From NCBI RefSeq assembly GCF_017795885.1, contig NZ_CP059297.1:434001-498000 (forward strand): a stretch of DNA of 64,000 nucleotides, given 5' to 3'. The notes under the pieces were generated by a model, which was not told where the DNA came from, made no database searches, and was given only the letters and a program-made list of their open reading frames with translations. Below, one piece after another: positions 1 through 9,962 of the stretch. The position numbers and the translations under genes are program-made. The number at the start of each line of letters is the position of its first letter. Within the stretch, counting starts at the first letter, position 1. The DNA is from Brevundimonas sp. AJA228-03 (GTDB lineage Bacteria > Pseudomonadota > Alphaproteobacteria > Caulobacterales > Caulobacteraceae).

Positions 1-264
1 GGCGCAGAAGGTGAAGCTGGGCACGAACACCGCGTCGCCCGGCCGGATGTTCCAGGCCATCAGCGGCAGGACCAAGGCCTCGGTCCCGTTGGCGCAGCCC
101 AGGGCGTGTTTCGCCTGGCCAAAGGTCGCCAGCGCCGCTTCGAACTCGCGCACGGGCGGACCCATGACATAGGCCCCGCTCTCGACGGCGGCCATCATGG
201 CGGCCTCGATCCTGCCGCCCAGACGGCGGCGCTGGGCCTGAAGGTCGATGAAGGCGATGCTCAT
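1..264 (-). CDS. DegT/DnrJ/EryC1/StrS-family aminotransferase (N-terminal part)
   Basis: Partial gene running off the left edge; 88 codons from an ATG at 264 are visible. The family comprises PLP-dependent enzymes that transaminate keto-sugar nucleotides for O-antigen, capsule or S-layer glycans. The visible part opens with the family's FIDLQAQRRRL signature and continues with YVMGPPVREFE and CANGTEAL (where the PLP phosphate is bound in this family), then PGDAVFVPSFTFCA. The catalytic lysine lies outside the window. A GmhB-like heptose phosphatase starts 157 bp away on the opposite strand, which fits a cell-surface sugar context. The substrate cannot be deduced from this fragment. Confidence 0.88.
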   Translation of the reverse strand, partial: MSIAFIDLQAQRRRLGGRIEAAMMAAVESGAYVMGPPVREFEAALATFGQAKHALGCANGTEALVLPLMAWNIRPGDAVFVPSFTFCA

Positions 265-420
265 GGGGGTTGCCTCTTTGCGGACGGCCCGGCCGTCGAA
301 GGTGGGCGCGGTCTAGCCCGTGTCGGTCCCGAACGCCAAACACGCCCGGGTCACTTCGCGTTGCGCCTTGCAACGGTCGCTTCTATCCAGTGGCCCGTCA
401 GCACCCGGAGCCGCCTCGCC

Positions 421-942
421 TTGACCGAACCCCAACCCGGCACCCCCGCGGTCTTTCTGGACCGCGACGGCGTCCTGATCGAGGACAGTGGCTATCCGCA
501 TCTGGACGAGCATCTGGTGCTGATCCCCGGCGCCGCCGAGGCGGTACGTCGGCTGAACGGCCTGGGCTATATGGTGGTGATCGTGACCAACCAGTCCGGC
601 GTCGCGCGCGGCCTGTTCGACGAGGCCCGGATGAACCGGTTCAACGACCAGCTCGTGCGGTCTCTGGCCGGCAAGGGGGCCCGGATCGGCGCCGTCTATG
701 CCTGCCCGTTCCATGCGGAGGCGCAGGATCCCCGCTACCGGCATCCGGATCACCCGGACCGCAAGCCCAATCCCGGCATGATCCTGCGCGCGATCGCCGA
801 TCACCCTATCGATCCGACGCGGTCATTCCTGATCGGAGACCGACAGAGCGACCTGGAGGCAGCTCGCCGGGCCGGTGTGCCGGGCTTTCTGTTCGAGGGC
901 GGCAATCTGGATCAATTCGTCCGCGATCTGCTGGGCGGCTGA
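421..942 (+). CDS. gmhB: HAD-family D-glycero-D-manno-heptose-1,7-bisphosphate 7-phosphatase-like protein
   Basis: Predicted cytosolic HAD phosphatase of the HisB-N/GmhB type, which removes the C7 phosphate of heptose 1,7-bisphosphate for LPS core or S-layer glycans. HAD motif I is DRDG (residues 14-17), motif II VTNQSG (55-60), the lysine motif is RKPNPG (114-119) and motif III GDRQSD (139-144). CPFH (95-98) and HPDH (108-111) occupy the zinc-loop region, although the full four-cysteine set of E. coli GmhB is not present. A TTG at 421 was chosen as start because GGAG lies 10 bases upstream and the domain begins just after it; a longer frame upstream only overlaps the antisense of the aminotransferase. 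Histidinol phosphatase is the alternative, less likely without his genes nearby. Confidence 0.8.
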   Translation: MTEPQPGTPAVFLDRDGVLIEDSGYPHLDEHLVLIPGAAEAVRRLNGLGYMVVIVTNQSGVARGLFDEARMNRFNDQLVRSLAGKGARIGAVYACPFHAEAQDPRYRHPDHPDRKPNPGMILRAIADHPIDPTRSFLIGDRQSDLEAARRAGVPGFLFEGGNLDQFVRDLLGG

Positions 943-1011
943 TCGCATTTCCACGTGCGATGAAATACTGTGGGCCCGACGCGGGGGCGTCGCTGTCAGG
1001 GAGACGAACCG

Positions 1012-1893
1012 ATGCCCGATCCGACCGGCTTTTCCGAACGTCACTGGACCTCATCCGACGGGCTCAGCCTGTTCGCGCGCGACTATCCGGGTGCCGATGG
1101 TCCGGCCAGGCTGCCGGTGATCGCCATCCACGGCCTGACCCGCAACAGTGCCGATTTCGACGCCATCGCGCCCCTGATCGCGCGGGGCGGGCGACGGGTT
1201 CTGGCGCTGGACGTGCGGGGACGGGGGCGCTCGGACCGCGCCACCGATCCCATGACCTATCAGCCGCCGATCTATGCGAACGATGTGCTGGCCCTGCTCG
1301 AACAGGCAGGTCTCGAGCGCGCCGTCTTCCTGGGCACCTCCATGGGCGGGCTGATCACCATGACGCTGGCCGCGATGAAGACCCGCGTGGTCGCCGCCGC
1401 CATCCTCAACGACATCGGCCCCCAGGTGTCGCCCGAAGGTCTGGCCCGGATCGCCGCCTATTCCGGCCAGCCGGTCGAGACCCCGACCTGGGCCGCCGCC
1501 GCCGCCTATGCGAAGCGGATCAACGCCGTCGCCCTGCCGCACTACAGCGACGCCGACTGGGACGCCTTCGCGCGAAGGACGTTCCGCGAGGGGACCGAAG
1601 GGTCGCCGGTCCTCGACTACGATCCCGACATCGCCGCACCGATCCGGGCGGCGGGCGCCAGGGCCCTGGCCCCGAACCTGTGGCCCTATTTCCGACGGCT
1701 GGCCAGGAAGCGTCCCACCTTGCTGATCAGGGGGGCGACCTCGGACCTGCTGGGAGCCGACATCGCGGCCCGCATGCAGAAGGCCGCGCCGGACATGGCC
1801 TATGCCGAGGTTCCCGGCGTCGGCCACGCGCCCATGCTGGACGAACCCGAGGCCATGTCCGCGATCTTCGAATTCCTGCGGGATATTCCCTGA
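1012..1893 (+). CDS. alpha/beta-hydrolase fold protein
   Basis: A 293-residue cytosolic alpha/beta hydrolase; the substrate is unknown. It shows HGLTRN (40-45, oxyanion-hole region), the strand-4 motif DVRGRGRSD (67-75), and the nucleophile elbow GTSMGG with serine 110. The likely catalytic acid is Asp245 (ATSD) and the catalytic histidine His272 ([10 protein letters not shown]), so the triad looks complete. The ATG at 1012 has AGGGAG a few bases upstream; the in-frame codons before it have no ribosome site. It sits alone, 69 bp after the GmhB-like gene. Relatives include lactonases, haloperoxidase-like proteins and ester hydrolases, and the sequence does not decide between them. Confidence 0.85.
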   Translation: MPDPTGFSERHWTSSDGLSLFARDYPGADGPARLPVIAIHGLTRNSADFDAIAPLIARGGRRVLALDVRGRGRSDRATDPMTYQPPIYANDVLALLEQAGLERAVFLGTSMGGLITMTLAAMKTRVVAAAILNDIGPQVSPEGLARIAAYSGQPVETPTWAAAAAYAKRINAVALPHYSDADWDAFARRTFREGTEGSPVLDYDPDIAAPIRAAGARALAPNLWPYFRRLARKRPTLLIRGATSDLLGADIAARMQKAAPDMAYAEVPGVGHAPMLDEPEAMSAIFEFLRDIP

Positions 1894-1901
1894 GGTCTGT
1901 C

Positions 1902-2126
1902 TCAGGCCTTCCGGACGAAGTCGGTTTTCAGCACCAGCCCGCGCACCTTCTCGACATTGGCCTCGATCTCGTCGGTGTCGTCGGTCAGGCGGATGTTCCG
2001 GACCATCGTGCCTCGCTTGAGCGTCACCCCGCCCGAGCCCTTGACCTTCAGGTCCTTGATCAGGGTCACGCTGTCGCCGTCGGACAGGATGTTGCCGTTG
2101 GAATCCTTGGTGGGGGCGTCGGTCAT
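1902..2126 (-). CDS. PhnA-domain protein lacking the N-terminal zinc ribbon
   Basis: A 74-residue protein matching only the C-terminal domain of the PhnA/YjdM family: [20 protein letters not shown], then VKGSGG and [12 protein letters not shown]. coli PhnA has an additional N-terminal zinc ribbon with CxxC pairs; none is present here and the protein contains no cysteine. Despite the family name, a role in alkylphosphonate use is not established. It follows nadE on the same strand with a 9-bp gap, and the AGGAGG ribosome site overlaps the nadE stop region, so the two are probably co-transcribed and possibly translationally coupled. Confidence 0.85.
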   Translation of the reverse strand: MTDAPTKDSNGNILSDGDSVTLIKDLKVKGSGGVTLKRGTMVRNIRLTDDTDEIEANVEKVRGLVLKTDFVRKA

Positions 2127-2135
2127 GCTCGCCTC

Positions 2136-4187
<2,052 letters not shown>

Positions 4188-4267
4188 GGCAGATCCTCGA
4201 GATGGGTTATGCTCATATAGAGCTAAAGGGTCGGATCCCCAAACGACTCCGATCCGCCCTTCAATTC

Positions 4268-4323
4268 TTTCGTCATCCTCCGGCAAGCCGCGCCTTTGCG
4301 GCGTAGACCGGAGGATGACGAAA
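4268..4323. repeat. perfect-arm intergenic palindrome between nadE and ftsY
   Basis: Two perfect 16-base arms (4268-4283, TTTCGTCATCCTCCGG, and 4308-4323) enclose a second small stem (GCCGC...GCGGC). The flanking genes diverge, so this is not a terminator for either. It resembles a REP-type extragenic palindrome. Confidence 0.75.
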
Positions 4324-4367
4324 GGAAAAGATGACGCCCTTTCCCCGCCCCGCTAAAGCCCTTGCCC

Positions 4368-5306
4368 ATGACCGACACGCCAAAGAAGGGCTGGTTCCAG
4401 CGCCTCAGCGCCGGGCTGGCCCGCTCCAGCCAGCAGATGACCGAGACGGTCGTCGGCGCCTTCGTCAGGGAGCCGCTGAGCGAGGCCGCGCTCGACCGGC
4501 TGGAAGAGCATCTGCTGGAAAGCGATCTGGGCCCCGCCGCCACCGACCGGATCGTCGCCCGCTTCCGCGAGCTGCGGTTCGGCAAGGTGTCGGACGAACG
4601 CGAGGTCAAGGAGGCCCTGGCCGAGGCGGTCGCCGCCGAACTGCTGCCGCGCCAGGCGACGTTCGATCCCCTGTCGGAAGGCATCAAGCCCTATGTCGTG
4701 CTGTTCGTCGGGGTGAACGGATCCGGCAAGACCACGACGCTCGGCAAGATCGCGGCCGACCTGACCGGCAAGGGGGCCAGGGTCATGATCGTGGCCGGCG
4801 ACACCTTCCGAGCCGCCGCCCGCGAACAGCTGAAGGTCTGGGCCGAACGGGCGGGTGCCGATTTCGAGAGCCGCAGGGACGGAGCCGATCCCGCAGGGCT
4901 GGCGTTCGACGCCTATACGAAGGCGCGGGCCGGGAACTATGACGTCATCCTGATCGACACGGCCGGTCGGCTGCAGAATAAGTCCGCCCTGATGGACGAA
5001 CTGCTGAAGATCGTGCGGGTGCTGAAGAAGATCGATCCGGATGCCCCGCACGAGACCCTGCTGGTGCTGGACGCCACCGTGGGCCGCAACGCCCTGGCCC
5101 AGGAACAGATCTTCGGCCGCACCGCCTTCGTGTCGGGTCTGGTCATGACCAAGCTGGACGGGACGGCACGCGGCGGGGTGCTGGTGCCCGTGGCCCAGGC
5201 GTCGGACGCCCCGATCAAGCTGATCGGGGTGGGCGAGGGGATCGATGACCTGCAACCCTTCGACGCCCGCGCCTTCTCGCGCTCGCTCGTTGGACTGGAA
5301 GACTAG
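4368..5306 (+). CDS. ftsY: signal recognition particle receptor FtsY
   Basis: SRP receptor GTPase that docks Ffh-ribosome complexes at the inner membrane for co-translational insertion. The N-terminal four-helix N domain is at about residues 20-100. The GTPase follows: G1 GVNGSGKTTT (115-124), the DTFRAAA motif (about 145-151), G3 DTAGR (197-201) and G4 TKLD (251-254). At 312 residues it lacks the long acidic A domain of E. coli FtsY, as is usual in alphaproteobacteria. The ATG at 4368 was taken; a TTG two codons earlier is also possible. ispZ begins directly after the stop codon (0 bp gap), so the two form an operon. Confidence 0.96.
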   Translation: MTDTPKKGWFQRLSAGLARSSQQMTETVVGAFVREPLSEAALDRLEEHLLESDLGPAATDRIVARFRELRFGKVSDEREVKEALAEAVAAELLPRQATFDPLSEGIKPYVVLFVGVNGSGKTTTLGKIAADLTGKGARVMIVAGDTFRAAAREQLKVWAERAGADFESRRDGADPAGLAFDAYTKARAGNYDVILIDTAGRLQNKSALMDELLKIVRVLKKIDPDAPHETLLVLDATVGRNALAQEQIFGRTAFVSGLVMTKLDGTARGGVLVPVAQASDAPIKLIGVGEGIDDLQPFDARAFSRSLVGLED

Positions 5307-6002
5307 ATGACCGATGCACAGCCCCACCGCGCAGGCCCGCCGCCGTGGGTGCGCCAGCTGGTCGATTTCGGCGCGCTGCTGGCGTTTGGACTGACCTTTG
5401 TCGTCTTCCGGCTGCGCGGCCTGCCCGGCGACGAGGCGCTGGTGCATGCGACCTGGGGTCTGGTGGCGGGCTCGGTCGTCGCCGTGGTCGTCGGCCTGAT
5501 GGTCGAGAAGCGACTGGCTCTGATGCCGCTGCTGGTCGGCGGATTCGCCCTGGTGTTCGGGGTTCTGACCCTGCTGACCAATGACGATGTCTGGGTGAAG
5601 GTGAAGGTCACGGTGCTGAACGCAGCGCTTGCCATCGCCTTGCTCGGCGGGCTGAAGCTGGGCAAGCAGCCGCTCAAGGCCCTGCTCGGCACGGTCCTGC
5701 CGATCAACGACTCGGCCTGGCGGACGCTGACGTTCCGCTACGGGCTGTACTTTCTGGCGGTCGCCATCGTCAACGAGCTGATCCGCTCAGAGACGCTCGT
5801 GGCCTGGGTTGCGGCCCGGATCGGTATGACGGGCGTCGACCCGGCGGACGTCTGGGTCAGCTTCCGGGGCGTCCTGTGGATGGCCTCGACCGCGTTCGGC
5901 CTGTCGCAGGTGCCGCTCATCATGAAGAACATGATCCCCGACACGGACAAGGACGGGCCGATAGACCCCACGGCTCCCGCCCGCCCGGACACAGCCCTCT
6001 AG
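5307..6002 (+). CDS. ispZ: septation protein IspZ/YciB (inner-membrane protein)
   Basis: A 231-residue polytopic inner-membrane protein of the IspZ/YciB family, implicated in cell-envelope integrity and septation in enterobacteria and Shigella. About five to six hydrophobic segments are visible. Family marks are the FGALLAFGLTFVVFRL opening, then LKLGKQPLKALLG, INDSAWRTLTFRYGLYFL and the C-terminal FGLSQVPLIMKNM. The ATG directly abuts the ftsY TAG, implying coupled expression. Its stop codon overlaps that of the convergent glycosyltransferase gene by three bases (CTAG), leaving no room for a conventional terminator. The molecular function is not settled even in model species. Confidence 0.92.
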   Translation: MTDAQPHRAGPPPWVRQLVDFGALLAFGLTFVVFRLRGLPGDEALVHATWGLVAGSVVAVVVGLMVEKRLALMPLLVGGFALVFGVLTLLTNDDVWVKVKVTVLNAALAIALLGGLKLGKQPLKALLGTVLPINDSAWRTLTFRYGLYFLAVAIVNELIRSETLVAWVAARIGMTGVDPADVWVSFRGVLWMASTAFGLSQVPLIMKNMIPDTDKDGPIDPTAPARPDTAL

Positions 6003-7309
6003 ATATTCAGGCCGACTTTTGCATACAGGGCGCGCAGTCGATCCTGATAGGCGGTTGCGGAAAACCTGGCGGCCTGGGTGATGCCTCGGTTCACCAGATC
6101 GTCCCTTTTGCCGACATCTTGATCCAGTATCTGGATGCCGCGCGTGATGGCAGCCGTATCGTAAGGATCCACGCTCAATGTGGCATCGCCCGAGACTTCC
6201 GGTAGAGCGCCGCCCGTTGACGTGAGAACCGCGGTTTTCAGAGCCATGGATTCCAGAACCGGTAGTCCGAAGCCCTCGTAAAGCGATGGAAACAACGTCG
6301 CCCTGGCGCCCCGTATAAGCGAAATCAGCATGGAAAAAGGTAAGTATTCGTACCGTCGGATTTTCTCTGCAGACGGGCCACCATCGCGCATGACCTGATC
6401 CAGAAGTCGCAATTCCCCATCTTCCAGCCAGGCGCGCCCGCCTACAATGACAAGAGGCGTCACGACACCCGAGGACAGATAGGCCTCTACAATCCGGCCA
6501 AGATTCTTTTTCGGTTCGATCGCGGCAAAGTGCAGAAAGTAGTCTTTCCATCCCAATTGGAAGACACCCTCAAGTTCCAGCATCACGTCGTTTTCAGGGC
6601 GTTCGGCGAGAAACTTGGGTATGTTAACGGACTGGTACGTGTTTGTTACTCGATCTTCTTCGACGCCTAGTATTCGAATGACGTCCTGTCGCGTCGTTTC
6701 GGATACGACGGCAATATGGTCGGCACGACAGGCTATGTCGCTGCATAGTTTGAGATATTTTGATTTATCGTCGGTCGTAGTATGAGGTAGGCGAATTGGA
6801 ATCAAGTCATGGATCGTAAATACATTGGGAATGTTCTTTGCATATAGAGGTACAGTGGCCGTCCAGTGCATAAGATCAGGCTTCAAATCTGAATCTTCGT
6901 CAAATATCACAGGCGTATGTGTGCCGTAGGCATTGAACGCGCGGTGTGCAACACCGAACAAGTCTTCAACAGCCCAGTAACTGTCGGCATCCGGCCGGCC
7001 GCCCCCGCGTGTCGGCCAAATGACCTCGCCACTGGGGATGACAGGCCAGGCTTTGCGAGGAAAACGGCTTGAGAGCGTTTGAACGAAGCGCGCCGGCTTC
7101 CTCATCTTTCGCGGTTTTCTGTCCGAATCCGCCAATGAAGCTTCATTCAGAACGTTGCTGTCGTTTCGCGGAGCAGGAGATCCATAGATGACCTGTGGGG
7201 TGAAACCCATCTCGCGGGCGTTGATAAGCAGGTTGCGGCCATAGGTTGCGATCCCGGAGCCCTTCGCCAAGGATATGTTGAATGCGTCTATGCATAATTT
7301 GGGCATCAA
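5999..7309 (-). CDS. GT4-type glycosyltransferase, AT-rich relative to neighbours
   Basis: A 436-residue retaining glycosyltransferase of the GT-B fold (GT4-like). The C-terminal donor site EGFGLPVLE (345-353) gives the E-x7-E motif and is followed by STGGALPEVSG. The N-terminal half contains FTIHDLIPIRLP and AVVSETTRQDV, typical of mannosyl/rhamnosyl transferases of this group. Donor and acceptor are unknown; the adjacent upstream GDP-mannose gene suggests a mannose-family donor. Base and codon use are visibly more AT-rich than in all neighbours, suggesting acquisition. It lies 113 bp downstream of the guanylyltransferase fusion and is probably co-transcribed. The start could be either of two consecutive ATG codons. 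Confidence 0.88.
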   Translation of the reverse strand: MMPKLCIDAFNISLAKGSGIATYGRNLLINAREMGFTPQVIYGSPAPRNDSNVLNEASLADSDRKPRKMRKPARFVQTLSSRFPRKAWPVIPSGEVIWPTRGGGRPDADSYWAVEDLFGVAHRAFNAYGTHTPVIFDEDSDLKPDLMHWTATVPLYAKNIPNVFTIHDLIPIRLPHTTTDDKSKYLKLCSDIACRADHIAVVSETTRQDVIRILGVEEDRVTNTYQSVNIPKFLAERPENDVMLELEGVFQLGWKDYFLHFAAIEPKKNLGRIVEAYLSSGVVTPLVIVGGRAWLEDGELRLLDQVMRDGGPSAEKIRRYEYLPFSMLISLIRGARATLFPSLYEGFGLPVLESMALKTAVLTSTGGALPEVSGDATLSVDPYDTAAITRGIQILDQDVGKRDDLVNRGITQAARFSATAYQDRLRALYAKVGLNI

Positions 7310-7422
7310 ACTCAGGCCTTTTCAGTCGCGGCTTGCACGACAAAACATTGAGACCCTGGCGCGAACGCGGAATGAGTCTTTATCGTCGCAGAATCGCGAC
7401 CAGCTTCCCGACTTGGAAGCCA

Positions 7423-9636
7423 TCACGCAAGCGACAGGTGATCCGGACCGACGGCTTGTGCAGCCTGTTCGGTTCGCTTCAGTTCCGTAAATGCAGCCAT
7501 TATATGGTAAAACGAACTGGCCGGTGCCGGCTCGTCGATGAACGCGCCCGTCGATAGCCTTTTGTCGTGCCACAACCCATCGCTCGTGAGGTATAGAGCA
7601 AGCGCACGTTGCGCCGCAGCCGCCTGCTCCAGGAAGTCAGCGCGCGATCCATCTACCGCGCATTCGGCAAGGATGAGGGAGGCCTTCAACCATTCTGTTT
7701 GAGGCCAAAGCCGGGCTCTCGAGCTTCGTACCGACAGATCGTCATTGAGGCTGTCGCAGGCGACGCGATCCCGGTCGCCCACGCCTCTGAGGCCGGCCGC
7801 ATAAAGTCGGTGTGCCGCCGCCAGGATCTTTTCGTCCTTGCGCGAGACCGCATAGCGAGCCAGCAACCACGCCCATTCGAACTGATGCCCGGGCTCCACC
7901 AACCGTCCGTCGTCGCCGTCTGCTGGGCCCCAGCTTTCGTCGAAAAACTCTCGCAGGAAGCCGCCGGCGGGATCGATGAAGGTTGACAGCGCCAGGCCGA
8001 CGACGCGATCGCTCAGGGCCATCCAGCCCGCATCAGGGCGGGATTGTTCCCACTCCAGCGCCGCCTCCAGAAGGTGCATATGCGCATTGGACTGAAACGG
8101 GTGCTCGCCCGCTTCGCGCAGAGCCCCGTTCGGCAGGACGCGGACAGCAAGGGCGTCCCGAAGGTTTATGGCGCATTGGACGAGATCGGGTTCGGCGACA
8201 CCAACCTTGTCAGCCATTGCCAGCGCCAGAAGTATGAAGGCCTGATCGTACAACATCGACGTGTCATCGAGTGGTTCGCCCTCTGCGCTGAGGAGCGTTC
8301 GCGCCAGGCCATCGGGCTTGATGAATTTGTCGATCAGGCATCGGGTGCCCGCCTTGACGATGTGTTGCCAGGGTCCTTCCCAACCGAGAATCCCGGCCTG
8401 GGCATAGACATAGATCTGGCGGGCCTGAACGCGCGCTCTTCGGGGGACATGGACCGGTCGGCCGGCAAGTGTCAGCGCTTCGGCGAACGACCCGTCACAG
8501 CCCATTCCGAGGGTGGCCCACGTCGGCAACGCCTTCAACCGCAACCAGTCAGCAAAGCGCCGGGCACCGTCAGCAAGGGTCTCGGGATGCGAGGGCTCGA
8601 AATCCAGGTGTCGTGCCGATGTCGCACGTATGCGCTCGACGATTCGCTTGACGTCCTGGGATCTGGAAAGAGAGCAGACAAGCACAGCATCTGGCTCAAC
8701 AATGATCGCCAGATCCTGAACGCCGAGCGCGGCCACCAGAACGCCGTCCGGAGCACGGGCGAGGCAATGCTCCGAGTCCTCGAATATATGTATCCCTCTG
8801 TTTCCTTCGCCGCTGGCTGCGATTGAATCCCATGCACCAAGGTCGGACCAGGCGAAATCGACAGCGAGCACCCATGCAAGCCGCGTCTTCTCCATCACGG
8901 CGTAGTCGATCGAAATCTTCGGCGCCTTGAGGAATGCGTCGCTGAGCGTATGCGTCAGCGAGATGCCCGGGACAGGAAGCGCCGCTGTTGCTGCGGCTTC
9001 GACTGCCGGAGCATAGGCTTTCAGCTCCGCCATGAGCGTGGAAGCCTGGACAATAAAGTTACCGCTGTTCCAGAGGTAGCCTTCGTCGATGTAGATCGCA
9101 GCTGTGGCGGCGTCGGGCTTTTCGCAAAACCTGTCCACTCGGGCCAGGCCTGGTCCGGCCGGCTTGATGTAGCCATAGGCCGCTGAGGCCTCGGAGGGCT
9201 TTACCCCCAGAGTCACCATATGGCCGTCACTTGCCCTCTCAGCGGCTTCCAGGACGGCCTGGCGGAACGCCTTTGCGTCGGGGACATAATGATCGGAAGC
9301 GACGAAAGCTGTCACGCCTTCGGGATCACGCCTCGATACCCAGGCCGCTGCCGCCGCCATGGCTGCTGCCGAATCTCTGGGTTGCGGCTCAAGCAGTATG
9401 TCCGCAGACAGACCTATTTCGGCCAGCTGGTCCAGAATGGTGTCGCGGTGTGCGACACCACCAATGATCACAAGTCGACCTCCGTGGTCGGCAAGGGGCG
9501 CGACGCGTTGGGCCGTATCCTGGAAAAGCGAACGGTTACCGGCGAGCGGGATGAACTGTTTTGGCCTTGACGGCCGTGACGCCGGCCACAGGCGCGTGCC
9601 GGCACCGCCGCACATGATAACAGGATACAGGGCCAT
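7423..9636 (-). CDS. mannose-1-phosphate guanylyltransferase fused to AGE-type isomerase domain
   Basis: A 737-residue two-domain protein. The N-terminal half (about 1-345) is a mannose-1-phosphate guanylyltransferase with the pyrophosphorylase signature GGAGTRLWP (10-18), RPKQF (24-28), a SDHYVPD metal-site region and VDRFCEKP. It makes GDP-mannose. The C-terminal half (about 350-737) is an (alpha/alpha)6 barrel of the N-acylglucosamine 2-epimerase (AGE)/mannose-6-phosphate isomerase type, with histidine-bearing helices such as SNAHMHLLEA and EPGHQFEWAWLL. The common bifunctional enzyme instead has a cupin isomerase at this position. If the C-terminal half is a phosphomannose isomerase, the protein would supply both ends of the GDP-mannose route (phosphomannomutase not seen). 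Start ATG 9636. Confidence 0.87.
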   Translation of the reverse strand: MALYPVIMCGGAGTRLWPASRPSRPKQFIPLAGNRSLFQDTAQRVAPLADHGGRLVIIGGVAHRDTILDQLAEIGLSADILLEPQPRDSAAAMAAAAAWVSRRDPEGVTAFVASDHYVPDAKAFRQAVLEAAERASDGHMVTLGVKPSEASAAYGYIKPAGPGLARVDRFCEKPDAATAAIYIDEGYLWNSGNFIVQASTLMAELKAYAPAVEAAATAALPVPGISLTHTLSDAFLKAPKISIDYAVMEKTRLAWVLAVDFAWSDLGAWDSIAASGEGNRGIHIFEDSEHCLARAPDGVLVAALGVQDLAIIVEPDAVLVCSLSRSQDVKRIVERIRATSARHLDFEPSHPETLADGARRFADWLRLKALPTWATLGMGCDGSFAEALTLAGRPVHVPRRARVQARQIYVYAQAGILGWEGPWQHIVKAGTRCLIDKFIKPDGLARTLLSAEGEPLDDTSMLYDQAFILLALAMADKVGVAEPDLVQCAINLRDALAVRVLPNGALREAGEHPFQSNAHMHLLEAALEWEQSRPDAGWMALSDRVVGLALSTFIDPAGGFLREFFDESWGPADGDDGRLVEPGHQFEWAWLLARYAVSRKDEKILAAAHRLYAAGLRGVGDRDRVACDSLNDDLSVRSSRARLWPQTEWLKASLILAECAVDGSRADFLEQAAAAQRALALYLTSDGLWHDKRLSTGAFIDEPAPASSFYHIMAAFTELKRTEQAAQAVGPDHLSLA

Positions 9637-9962
9637 CAAAAAACTGGCTATTCCTTGTCGCCATCCCTCATGCTCGGCGTGGCGCGCCGTCGTAACACTC
9701 GCTCTTGTTGCCGTATAGACATGCTCGATGGCTTTGCGAAAAACGGCCTGTGCAACTTGCCACGACCACCAGAAACTGCGTGAGGAATGGCCGGGTCCAG
9801 GGACCTGACGCTGGCTATCACCGCCACGCACCCGGTTCCAGAACCAGAGCCGTCGTCCCTCGCCAGCTTTCGCAAGCCCGCTACAGTGCCTCCCTTGATC
9901 ATATAAGCATATCTTTATATGTCTCCTCGCCACCCCGCCCTGTGGCTGCCCGGAGCATCGCC
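9637..9962. other. divergent intergenic region between the guanylyltransferase fusion and metK
   Basis: A 326-bp region with no supported gene on either strand. It carries the promoters of both divergent genes; the only clear element seen is the AT-rich palindrome at 9900-9921 on the metK side. Confidence 0.7.
9900..9921. promoter_or_regulatory. AT-rich imperfect palindrome, candidate operator of metK
   Basis: A 22-base palindrome with 18 of 22 positions symmetrical and outer arms CATATAA / TTATATG, isolated in G+C-rich surroundings and ending 41 bp before the metK start. A TTGATC at 9895 overlaps it, so it could cover the promoter. It resembles operators described for ArsR-family regulators of the S-adenosylmethionine cycle (SahR/SamR type) in proteobacteria; that assignment is from memory. 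No regulator gene is adjacent. Confidence 0.6.

Noticed and set aside
9637..9962. SAM riboswitch in front of metK
   Set aside because: No SAM-I, SAM-II or SAM/SAH-like conserved core could be made out, and the region before the TTG start is short and dominated by the AT-rich palindrome.
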